Shown here one piece after another: positions 1 to 8,166 of a stretch of 32,737 nucleotides of DNA. The notes under the pieces are model-generated. The model worked only from the letters and a program-made list of their open reading frames with translations. It searched no databases and was not told where the DNA came from. The stretch comes from Oscillospiraceae bacterium. Lineage in GTDB: Bacteria > Bacillota > Clostridia > Oscillospirales > UBA929. Where the stretch lies: assembly GCA_031271665.1 (NCBI GenBank), contig JAISVI010000133.1, positions 1 through 32,737 on the forward strand, written 5' to 3'. The translations under genes were made by a program, and so were the position numbers. Numbering within the stretch: the first letter of the stretch is position 1; each line of letters opens with the position of its first letter.

Positions 1-927
1 CGCGCGATCGACTCCCTTACAATCGAGCGCCGCGCCGCCGAGCGCGCGGCCATCCCCGCCCAGACGCTTGGCGAGCTTAAAGAGTGCCACGTTATCCTCA
101 AGGGGCCCACCACCACCCCCCGCGCGGGCGACAAATGGCCGAACATAGAAAGCGCGAATGTCGCCATGCGCAAAGAGCTTGACCTTTTCGCGAACGTGCG
201 CCCCGTCAAGGTTCCCGACCAAGGCATAGACTGGGTGTTCTTCCGCGAAAATACCGAAGGGGCTTATGCAGCCGGAAGCCTTGGGCTTGAAATCGGCGGC
301 GTAAGCGTGGACTTTACCGTCGTCACCGACGCGGGCTGCGCGCGCATTGTCCGCCTTGCGTTTGAACACGCCAGGAAGACGGGGCGCAGGCGCGTTTCCG
401 CCGTGACCAAGGCCAATATCATCAAAACCACGGACGGGAAATTCCTTTCCGTCTTCAACGAAACGGCCAAGGAGTACCCGAATATCGCGTCAGACGACTG
501 GTACGTGGACATTATGGCGGCCAAGCTTGTTGACGAGAAGCGCCGCCGCGACTTCCAGGTGTTCGTGCTTCCAAACCTCTACGGCGACATCATCACGGAC
601 GAGGCGGCGGAATTCCAGGGCGGCGTCGGCACGGCGGGAAGCGCCAACATCGGCAAGCGCTATGCCATGTTCGAGGCCATACACGGCTCTGCGCCGCGCA
701 TGGTGGAAGAGGGGCGTGCCATATACGCCGACCCATGCTCGATGCTGCGCGCGTCGGTCATGCTGCTTGAGCATATCGGACACGCGGACAAGGCGAAAAA
801 TCTTGAGCGCGCGCTTGACATCTGCATGTTCGAGGAAAAGAGGCTTAAAATCACCGGCCGCGACACCGGCGCGACCTGCGAACAGTTCGCGGACTACGTC
901 ATCAGTCAATTGACAATGAACAATTGA
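1..927 (+). CDS. Isocitrate/isopropylmalate dehydrogenase family protein (3' part, truncated by window start)
   Basis: Frame 1 is open from base 1 (RAIDSLTIERRAAERAAIPAQTLGELKECHVILKGPTTTPRAGDKWPN...). Motifs FFRENTEGAY, KANIIKTTDGKFL, NLYGDIITDEAAEFQGGVGTAGSANIG, FEAIHGSAPR are typical of the family. Confidence 0.92.
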   Translation, partial: RAIDSLTIERRAAERAAIPAQTLGELKECHVILKGPTTTPRAGDKWPNIESANVAMRKELDLFANVRPVKVPDQGIDWVFFRENTEGAYAAGSLGLEIGGVSVDFTVVTDAGCARIVRLAFEHARKTGRRRVSAVTKANIIKTTDGKFLSVFNETAKEYPNIASDDWYVDIMAAKLVDEKRRRDFQVFVLPNLYGDIITDEAAEFQGGVGTAGSANIGKRYAMFEAIHGSAPRMVEEGRAIYADPCSMLRASVMLLEHIGHADKAKNLERALDICMFEEKRLKITGRDTGATCEQFADYVISQLTMNN

Positions 928-985
928 CAATTGTTTTCTCGGCGCGATTCCATAATTGACAATTGTTCATTGTCAATTGTCAATT
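907..985. repeat. AT-rich inverted repeat with 7-bp internal periodicity
   Basis: 907-926 CAATTGACAATGAACAATTG is perfectly complementary to 960-979 CAATTGTTCATTGTCAATTG. Left arm reads as heptads CAATTGA/CAATGAA/CAATTGA/CAATTG. Confidence 0.9.
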
Positions 986-1001
986 AGAAAGGGCGGTTCA
1001 T

Positions 1002-2108
1002 TTGCGAAGAACGATAACGCTTGCGCTGTGCGCCGCGATGCTTGCGGGCGCGGTTGGGGGCGTGTTGGGGTCGGCTTCCGACCCGGCGGTCACGAAGAGT
1101 TATGTGGACGAGGTGTTTGTACCGGGCGTCAGGGACAAGGCGGGCGCGGCGATTGACCTTGCCATTGAAGAGGGCGCGGGCGCGGAAATCGACGCGCTTT
1201 TCGCGCGCATACAGGCACTGGCTCTGCCGTCTGATACGGATGCAAGCACACTTGCGCGCGAGGCGTCAAGACAGCTTGTCTTCCGCGCGGGCGGCTTTCT
1301 CTCGCTTACTCTTGAAATGGGCGAAACGCTTCAGGGCGGGGACGGTACGATGTTTGTCGTGCGCGCCGGCAATATGCAGTCCGGCGGCGAAATAACCGAC
1401 CTTACACAGGGGATGGCGCTTTCCGCGGGCAACCTTGTCCCGCGCGGAGCCGCCCTTTTTGCCGCGGACGGCGGAAGCCTTACGGCAAGAACCCGGTGCG
1501 AGGTTCTTGTTAAGGGCTACTTCCGCTATATACTGCCGCCCGGCAACGTGGCCGCCGAACGCGCGCAGGCGCTTCAGACGATGGGGCTTCTGGCCGGAAC
1601 AGCCGCCGGGATGGAGCTTTCGCGGCCCGTCACCCGCGCGGAGGGAATCACCGTTATGCTTCGCCTGTTCGGCGAGGGGGACACGGCGCTTGCCTTTACC
1701 GGGACGCACCCGTTCGCCGACGTCCCCGCCGGAAACTGGGCGTATCCCTTTGTGGCGTACGCCAACAGCAAGGCGTACACCGCCGGCACCGGGCCCGCTA
1801 CGTTTTCGCCGGAGCTTGCCCTAAGCGGCGACATGTTTATAACCTATGTGCTTGTGGCGCTGGGCTACAGCTCAAGCACGGATTTTTCGTGGGACAAGTC
1901 CATGGAATTTGCCGTAAGCATCGGCCTTATCACACAGGCGGACATGGCGAAGGCGCGCGACCTTTTCACCCGCGACCAGATGGTATACTTCGCGTACAGC
2001 GCGCTTAACGCGAAATATAAAAACACGGACGACACCCTGCTCCGGCGTCTTGTCGCGCTTGGGATTATCGACGCGGCGGCGGCAGAAACCGCGATGGGGG
2101 AAACATGA
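1002..2108 (+). CDS. SLH (S-layer homology) domain-containing secreted protein
   Basis: TTG start after RBS gaaaggg (987-993); hydrophobic signal sequence; C-terminal HPFADVPAGNWAYPFVAYANSKAYTAGTGPATFSPELALSG resembles an SLH motif. Confidence 0.8.
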   Translation: MRRTITLALCAAMLAGAVGGVLGSASDPAVTKSYVDEVFVPGVRDKAGAAIDLAIEEGAGAEIDALFARIQALALPSDTDASTLAREASRQLVFRAGGFLSLTLEMGETLQGGDGTMFVVRAGNMQSGGEITDLTQGMALSAGNLVPRGAALFAADGGSLTARTRCEVLVKGYFRYILPPGNVAAERAQALQTMGLLAGTAAGMELSRPVTRAEGITVMLRLFGEGDTALAFTGTHPFADVPAGNWAYPFVAYANSKAYTAGTGPATFSPELALSGDMFITYVLVALGYSSSTDFSWDKSMEFAVSIGLITQADMAKARDLFTRDQMVYFAYSALNAKYKNTDDTLLRRLVALGIIDAAAAETAMGET

Positions 2109-3100
2109 ACATCACTGTATACGGAAGCGGGCGCTGGGCCTCGTTCCTTGCGTGGTACGCGTCAAGCGCGGGTCACAGCGCCCTGCTTTGCGGGCGCGGC
2201 GGCTCGGCGTCCTATGAATCGCTTAAGGAAACGCGCAGAAACGCGTTTCTGAAACTGCCCGATTCGGTCAGTTTTACCTCTGACCCACTGGAGGCGTGGG
2301 AGTTTTCCGACATCGCCCTTGTGGCGATTGGCGCGCAGCAGCTTCGCTCTTTCTGCGAAACGCTTAAAGACGCGGTTCCGGCGCTTTCGCGCGCGGCGGA
2401 GGCGGGCGAAGGTGCCGGGAAGACTTTTGTTTTGTGCATGAAGGGTCTTGAGGAAAACACCGGACTGCGGCTTACGCAGGTGCTTAACGAGACGCTTTGC
2501 GGCGCGGTTGACGCGGCGGTATGGGTCGGGCCGGGACACCCGCAGGATTTTGTCGGCGGCGTCCCGAACTGTATGCTTATCGACAGCGTTTCGTCCGCGC
2601 TTACACGCCGCCTTGCCGACGCGTTGGCAAGCCCGCTTATACGTTTCTACTACGGCGAAGACCTTATCGGAGCAGAGGTGGGGGCCGCAGCCAAGAACGT
2701 GGTCGGCATCGCCGCCGGGATGCTTGACGGCCTTGACGTCGGGGCGCTTAAGGGCGTGCTTATGGCGCGCGGGGCGCGCGAGGTGTCGCGGCTTGTCGGC
2801 GCGCTGGGCGGAAGCGAGCTTACCGTATACGGCATCTGCCATCTGGGCGACTATCAGGCCACGCTGTTTTCCCCCTACGGGCATAACCGCGCGTTTGGCG
2901 AGTGCATAGTAAAAGAGCTTCCGTACCCCTATCTTGCCGAGGGCGCGGCCACCGCGTTCTCGCTTCTGCGCCTGTCCGAGCAGACCGGGGTCGAGCTTCC
3001 TATATGCCAGGCCGTTGCGCGCGTCATACGCCGCGAAATGCCCCCGCGCGACATACTAAGCGGGCTTTTTTCCAGAAGCACCAAGGCGGAATTCTATTAG
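2105..3100 (+). CDS. NAD(P)H-dependent glycerol-3-phosphate dehydrogenase-like protein (divergent GpsA)
   Basis: N-terminal VYGSGRWASFLA Rossmann motif, CMKGLEENTG, GAEVGAAAKNVVGIAAGMLDGL, YGICHLGDYQATLFSPYGHNRAFG. ATGA overlap with the upstream gene. Confidence 0.8.
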   Translation: MNITVYGSGRWASFLAWYASSAGHSALLCGRGGSASYESLKETRRNAFLKLPDSVSFTSDPLEAWEFSDIALVAIGAQQLRSFCETLKDAVPALSRAAEAGEGAGKTFVLCMKGLEENTGLRLTQVLNETLCGAVDAAVWVGPGHPQDFVGGVPNCMLIDSVSSALTRRLADALASPLIRFYYGEDLIGAEVGAAAKNVVGIAAGMLDGLDVGALKGVLMARGAREVSRLVGALGGSELTVYGICHLGDYQATLFSPYGHNRAFGECIVKELPYPYLAEGAATAFSLLRLSEQTGVELPICQAVARVIRREMPPRDILSGLFSRSTKAEFY

Positions 3101-3133
3101 AAAAAAGCGAAATACAAGAAAGGGAACGGGATT

Positions 3134-3589
3134 ATGGGGCGCGTTGACAAAGAGAACTATTATCTGAACATCGCGGAGGCGGTGTTGGAGCGCAGTACCT
3201 GCATACGGCGCAAATACGGGGCGGTCATCGTCAAGAACGACGAAATCGTCTCCACAGGGTATAACGGCGCGGCGCGCGGGTGCGGGAACTGCGTTGACAT
3301 GAACGAGTGCCTGCGCGAAAAACTGGGCGTCCCGCCGGGCGAGCGGTACGAGCTTTGCAGAAGCGTCCACGCCGAGGCAAACGCCATTATCGCCGCGCCG
3401 CGCGAGCAGATGCTTGGCGCGACGATGTACCTTGTCTGCCATGACCGCAACGGGCTTGCGCCCGCGGAGTCCTGTCGGATGTGCCGCCGGCTTATGATAA
3501 ACGCGGGAATCCAGCGCGTTATCAACCGCACGTCTCCGGGCAAATACAGCGTTATCCCCGTGCGGGACTGGGTCGCGGAGGAACGCTGA
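3134..3589 (+). CDS. Deoxycytidylate/cytidine deaminase family (dCMP deaminase, ComEB-like)
   Basis: VHAEANAIIAA plus ESCRMCRRLMINAGIQRVI zinc deaminase motifs. Confidence 0.92.
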   Translation: MGRVDKENYYLNIAEAVLERSTCIRRKYGAVIVKNDEIVSTGYNGAARGCGNCVDMNECLREKLGVPPGERYELCRSVHAEANAIIAAPREQMLGATMYLVCHDRNGLAPAESCRMCRRLMINAGIQRVINRTSPGKYSVIPVRDWVAEER

Positions 3590-3590
3590 G

Positions 3591-5195
3591 ATGAAGATAA
3601 CATTTCTCGGCGCGGCGCACGAGGTCACGGGAAGCGCCACGCTTTTAGAGGCCGGGGGCAAAAAGATACTTGTGGACTGCGGCATGGAACAGGGAAAGGA
3701 CACCTTCGAGAACCAGACCCCGCTTCCTATCGCGCCGGAGGTTGACTGCGTGCTTCTTACCCACGCGCATATCGACCACTCGGGCAACCTGCCCCTTCTG
3801 TACAAAAACGGGTTCAAGGGGCCGGTCTACGCCACCGAGGCGACCTATCACCTGTGCGAGATAATGCTTATGGACTGCGCGCATATCCAAATGGCCGACG
3901 TCGAGCGACAGAACCGCAAGGGCAAGCGCTCGGGCGACGCGCTTTTGGAACCGCTTTACGATACAGCGGACGCGCAGGGCGTTTTGGCAAAATTCCGCCC
4001 ATGCGACTATAACCGCGAGGTTCAGGTCTTTGAAAACCTTACCGTGCGGTTTCTTGACGCGGGGCATCTGCTTGGCTCGTCAAGCATAGAGATATGGCTT
4101 AGTGAAAACGGCCAGACGCGCAAAATCCTTTTCAGCGGCGACGTGGGCAACTCCGGCAAGCCCATCGTCGGCGACCCCCAGACTTCGGACGGGGCGGACT
4201 TTGTCATAATCGAGTCCACCTATGGAAACCGCCTTCACCACAAAGAGCGCCCGGACTACTATAACGAGCTTCTTACATATGTCGAGCGCACGCTTTCGCG
4301 CGGCGGCAACGTGGTGATCCCGTCCTTCGCGGTGGGGCGCGCGCAGGAGATGCTTTACCTGTTCCGCGAGATAAACAACGAGCGACGCGCAAACGGCCTT
4401 GCCGCGTTCCCCGTCTACCTTGACAGCCCCATGGCCGGGGACGCCACCGGCGTGTTTTTACAGTGCGACATATCCTATTTCGGCCCGGAAACCCGGTCGC
4501 TTTTAAGCAAAGGCGTAAATCCCCTTATGTTCGAGGGGTTCAATATCTCCGAAAGCACCCAGGATTCCCGGGAAATCAACGACGACGCCACCCCGAAGGT
4601 GATAATCTCCGCAAGCGGCATGTGCGAGGCCGGGCGTATACGCCACCACCTTAAACATAACCTGTGGCGCGCCGACTCGCTTATACTCTTCGTGGGGTAC
4701 CAGGCGAACGGCACCCTTGGCCGCCTTATTCTGGACGGCCTTAAAAAGGTAAAGCTGTTCGGCGAGGAGATAAGCGTACACGCCGAGATCGGCTTCCTTA
4801 ACGGCGTAAGCGGCCACGCGGACAAACAGGGGCTTTTGGACTGGATAAACGCGATAGGGAAAAAGCCGGGATGCGTCTTTGTCAACCACGGCGAGGACGA
4901 GGTCTGCACCGAGTTTACTTCCTGCCTGCGCGAGGAGTACGGCTATAACGCCTTCGCGCCCTACAGCGGTTCCGAGTTTGACCTTGTAACCGGACTTCCG
5001 CTTGTAAGCGCGCAGGGCGTCCCCGCCGAAAAGCGCGGCGGCCGCGACACCCGCGCCGCAAAAGCCTTCGCGCGCCTTATGTCCGCCGTCCGCCGCCTTT
5101 CAAATATAGCAGGCGGCTGCGAGGGGATGCCGAACAAGGAGCTTGCGAAGTTCGCAGACCAGATTGACCAGATAAGCAACAAGCTTTCAAAATAA
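3591..5195 (+). CDS. MBL-fold/beta-CASP RNA-processing-type metallo-hydrolase
   Basis: LTHAHIDHSGNLPLL, beta-CASP region VIPSFAVGRAQEMLYLF, IISASGMCEAGRIRHHLKHNL, C-terminal GFSGHADKQ-like NGVSGHADKQGL. Confidence 0.94.
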   Translation: MKITFLGAAHEVTGSATLLEAGGKKILVDCGMEQGKDTFENQTPLPIAPEVDCVLLTHAHIDHSGNLPLLYKNGFKGPVYATEATYHLCEIMLMDCAHIQMADVERQNRKGKRSGDALLEPLYDTADAQGVLAKFRPCDYNREVQVFENLTVRFLDAGHLLGSSSIEIWLSENGQTRKILFSGDVGNSGKPIVGDPQTSDGADFVIIESTYGNRLHHKERPDYYNELLTYVERTLSRGGNVVIPSFAVGRAQEMLYLFREINNERRANGLAAFPVYLDSPMAGDATGVFLQCDISYFGPETRSLLSKGVNPLMFEGFNISESTQDSREINDDATPKVIISASGMCEAGRIRHHLKHNLWRADSLILFVGYQANGTLGRLILDGLKKVKLFGEEISVHAEIGFLNGVSGHADKQGLLDWINAIGKKPGCVFVNHGEDEVCTEFTSCLREEYGYNAFAPYSGSEFDLVTGLPLVSAQGVPAEKRGGRDTRAAKAFARLMSAVRRLSNIAGGCEGMPNKELAKFADQIDQISNKLSK

Positions 5196-5211
5196 CAGGG
5201 GGGCGGGCACT

Positions 5212-5619
5212 TTGGAGAATATTCACGGACACTGCGTTTGCGGGGCGGTTGAAATCGTCATTAAAAAATACGGCGACGTCGTCTATACCTGCCACTGCGA
5301 CACCTGTCGCCGCATGAATTCGGGGCCGGTGCTGTCGGTTGACCCCGGGCCGAAGGAGAATGTGATCTTTGCCGCCGGTGTCGAAAAAATCACGATATAC
5401 AACGACGAAGACGTCGAGCGCGGCTTCTGTTCGATCTGCGGAAGCACGCTGTTTTGGCACGACCCGGAGAAGAACCACTACTGTATGAACGCCGAGCTGT
5501 TCGACGATATTGTCAAAGCCGCCGCGTTTAATTTAGAGCTGTTCTACGACATGAAGCCCGGGTATTACGCCTTCGCGGGCGAAAGGAAAAGACTTGACCG
5601 GAATTTCCGCGAGATGTAA
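5212..5619 (+). CDS. GFA (glutathione-dependent formaldehyde-activating/CENP-V) family protein
   Basis: GHCVCGAVEI, CHCDTCRRMNSGP, GFCSICGSTLFWHD cysteine motifs; TTG start after a GGGGGG-type RBS. Confidence 0.87.
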   Translation: MENIHGHCVCGAVEIVIKKYGDVVYTCHCDTCRRMNSGPVLSVDPGPKENVIFAAGVEKITIYNDEDVERGFCSICGSTLFWHDPEKNHYCMNAELFDDIVKAAAFNLELFYDMKPGYYAFAGERKRLDRNFREM

Positions 5620-5632
5620 GCGCCGGAATTTC

Positions 5633-5696
5633 GCGGGGGACGCGTAACGTCTCCCTCCGTTTCAGTCTGACGACAAATCCGTAACCTCAGACGCCG
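5633..5696. repeat. Copy A of dispersed repeat: GCGGGGGACGCGTAACGTCTCCC ... CTCAGACGCCG
   Basis: 23-bp block 5633-5655 is identical to 27053-27075; 11-bp block 5686-5696 is identical to 27093-27103. Confidence 0.9.
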
Positions 5697-5732
5697 CCGC
5701 CTTAATAATCACCGCAATCTTTGACGCCGCCC

Positions 5733-7940
5733 TTACGCGTCCTTGCGCAGCACCTCGAGAACGCCGGATATCTGCAAAATGCGGTTCATGATATGGGTAA
5801 GCTGCTCTAGGTTCTCAACGACAAGACGCAGGCCGACAATCGCAAAACCGTCCGCGACCGACTTCGCGCCGACGGAATGGATTTTAATCTTAAACGCGCT
5901 AAGGGCGTTCATAACGTCAACCAAAAGCCCCGGCCTGTCGTGACAGCGCGCGGTAAGACTTGACTGGAAAGTCTCTTTAATGCCGTCGCACCACGATACC
6001 CGTACGCTTCTGCCCGAATCCGCGGCAAGCGACTCGATTACGTTCGGGCAGTCGCGCCGATGGACGCTTACGCCATAGCCGCGCGTTACGTACCCGATTA
6101 TCGGGTCGCCCGGAACCGGGGCGCAGCAATGCGCGAATTTGACAAGGCAGTTATCCAAATCCTCGACGATAACGCCGGATACGGCTGTCCTTGGTTTTTT
6201 TGGCGCGGCTGCGGCGGTCTTTTCAATCAGGTCTTCGTCGGTAAGCTTCCCGCGGCTTTGGCGCGCGATCTCGTCGCGCAGACGCCCCAGCACACGCCGG
6301 ACGGACACGCCGCCATAGCCTATCGCGGCAAAAAGGTCGTCGGCAGAAGCAAAGGACATCTTTTTAAGCGCCAGAGAGAAAATGTCCTCTTGCATCACGC
6401 CTGCCATTGTCATGCCGCTTCGCTTAAGCTCGCGCTCGAACTCCGCGCGCCCCTGGACGACATTGTCCTCGCGGCGTTCTTTTTTGAACCACTGCTTTAT
6501 CTTGCTTCGCGCCTCGCTTGTTCTAACAAGCTTCATCCAGTCGCGCGAGGGGCCGTGGGTGTTTTGGGTAAGCACCTCGACAACGTCGCCGCTTTCAAGC
6601 CGGTAGTCAAGGCTTACAATGCGCCCGTTGACCTTCGCGCCGGAAAGGCGGTTGCCCACGGCGGAGTGTATGGAATAGGCAAAGTCCACCGGCCCCGCCC
6701 CGGCGGGGAGGTTTATAACGTCGCCCCTTGGGGTGAATACGAACACCTCGTCGGCAAACATATCGACCTTGATGGCGGGAATGAAATCCTCGGCTTCGGT
6801 GTCCTGCTGACTTTCCAAAAGGCTTCGCACCCACGCCAGATGCTCTTCCGCGCCGGAGGAGTCCGGGCGGTCTATGCCCTGTTTGTACTTCCAGTGCGCG
6901 GCGATGCCGTATTCCGCCGTTGCGTGCATTTCCCATGTGCGTATCTGTATTTCAAAGGGCTGACCCTCTTTACCGATAACGGTGGTATGCAAGCTTCTGT
7001 ACATATTGGGCTTGGGCGTGGATATATAATCCTTGAACCGCCCCGGGATGGGGCGGTACAGGTCGTGCATAAGCCCAAGCACGTTATAGCAGTCGGACGT
7101 ATCGGAAACAATGACGCGGAAAGCGTACATGTCATATATCTCGGTGATTTCCTTATGCTGTCCCATCATCTTGCGGTATACGCTGTAGACATGCTTTATG
7201 CGGCTTTCGATGTTCGGCTCTTTTATACCGCCTTCGGCAAGCTTTTGGGCAATCTGATTGCGGGTCTTCTCTAAAAAGCCACCGCGCTCGGCGCTTATTT
7301 CGTCAAGCCTGTGCATAATCTCGCCGTAACCCACCGGGTCAAGCTGGCCAAGCGCGACATCCTCAAGCTCCCACTTGATTTTCTGCATACCAAGGCGGTG
7401 CGCTATCGGGGCGTATACCTCCATTGTCTCAAGCGATATCTCGCGCCGCCGCCGCTCGGGCTGGAAGGCGATGGTGCGCATGTTGTGAAGGCGGTCCGCG
7501 ATTTTAATAATAATCACGCGGATATCCCGCGCCATAGCAAGGAACATCTTGCGCAGATTCTCCATCTGCGCCTCTTCAAGCGAGGGATAGTTCACGCGGG
7601 ACAGTTTGGAGACCGCTTCCACAAGCTCGGCGATGGTCGTGCCAAAACGGCTTTTTATATCCGCGAAAGTGAATTTTGTATCCTCGATTATGTCGTGCAG
7701 CAGCGCGGCGGCAATCGAGGCTATGTCCATGTTCATCTGCGCGATTATTATCGCGACCTCAACCGGGTGGATAATAAAAGGCTCGCCCGAACGGCGCGTC
7801 TGCCCGGAGTGCGCCTCGACGGCAAACTCAAAAGCCTCCAGAAGGAAGCGCTCGTCAAGACTTGGCATATACGCGCGCGCAAGACCAAGCAGCGTCTGGT
7901 ACCGCCGTTCCAGAATCGCGCGGTATTCCGCCTCCACCAA
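5733..7940 (-). CDS. relA: RelA/SpoT family bifunctional (p)ppGpp synthetase/hydrolase
   Basis: HD domain (ALLHDIIEDT), synthetase (YDMYAFRVIV, DYISTPKPNMYRSLHT), TGS (EVFVFTPRGDVINLPAGAGPVDFAYSIHS), ACT. TTG start at 7940 after GGGAG; the ORF-track N-terminal extension to 8072 looks spurious. Confidence 0.96.
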   Translation of the reverse strand: MVEAEYRAILERRYQTLLGLARAYMPSLDERFLLEAFEFAVEAHSGQTRRSGEPFIIHPVEVAIIIAQMNMDIASIAAALLHDIIEDTKFTFADIKSRFGTTIAELVEAVSKLSRVNYPSLEEAQMENLRKMFLAMARDIRVIIIKIADRLHNMRTIAFQPERRRREISLETMEVYAPIAHRLGMQKIKWELEDVALGQLDPVGYGEIMHRLDEISAERGGFLEKTRNQIAQKLAEGGIKEPNIESRIKHVYSVYRKMMGQHKEITEIYDMYAFRVIVSDTSDCYNVLGLMHDLYRPIPGRFKDYISTPKPNMYRSLHTTVIGKEGQPFEIQIRTWEMHATAEYGIAAHWKYKQGIDRPDSSGAEEHLAWVRSLLESQQDTEAEDFIPAIKVDMFADEVFVFTPRGDVINLPAGAGPVDFAYSIHSAVGNRLSGAKVNGRIVSLDYRLESGDVVEVLTQNTHGPSRDWMKLVRTSEARSKIKQWFKKERREDNVVQGRAEFERELKRSGMTMAGVMQEDIFSLALKKMSFASADDLFAAIGYGGVSVRRVLGRLRDEIARQSRGKLTDEDLIEKTAAAAPKKPRTAVSGVIVEDLDNCLVKFAHCCAPVPGDPIIGYVTRGYGVSVHRRDCPNVIESLAADSGRSVRVSWCDGIKETFQSSLTARCHDRPGLLVDVMNALSAFKIKIHSVGAKSVADGFAIVGLRLVVENLEQLTHIMNRILQISGVLEVLRKDA

Positions 7941-8166
7941 GAACACTCCCTTCACTGTCTGCGGGGACGCGCGTTGCGCGTCCGCCGGGTTTCGCCGTAT
8001 ACATCGGGCGGCGCAACGACCGCCCCTGACTGACGACATAGTCGTGCAGCCATGCGCCGTTTTGCCCGGCAAGTGTGAAAAACTTCACAAAACTGCGGTT
8101 TTGCTCCAGTTTTCCAAACTTGACAACTCGCTGCGCTCGGGGCAAAACGGCTTTGTCCGCAACCTG

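Noticed and set aside
956-1156. ORFs starting MTIVHCQLSI / MFIVNCQL within the AT-rich repeat
   Set aside because: N-termini are translations of the inverted repeat; the SLH gene has a better start (TTG 1002 with RBS).
6060-7274. 404-aa plus-strand ORF opposite rel
   Set aside because: Shadow ORF of the RelA/SpoT gene.
7941-8072. N-terminal extension of the rel ORF (MPGKTAHGCTTMSSVRGG...)
   Set aside because: Low-quality Arg/Cys-rich extension; good GGGAG RBS precedes TTG at 7940 and the conserved domain starts there.
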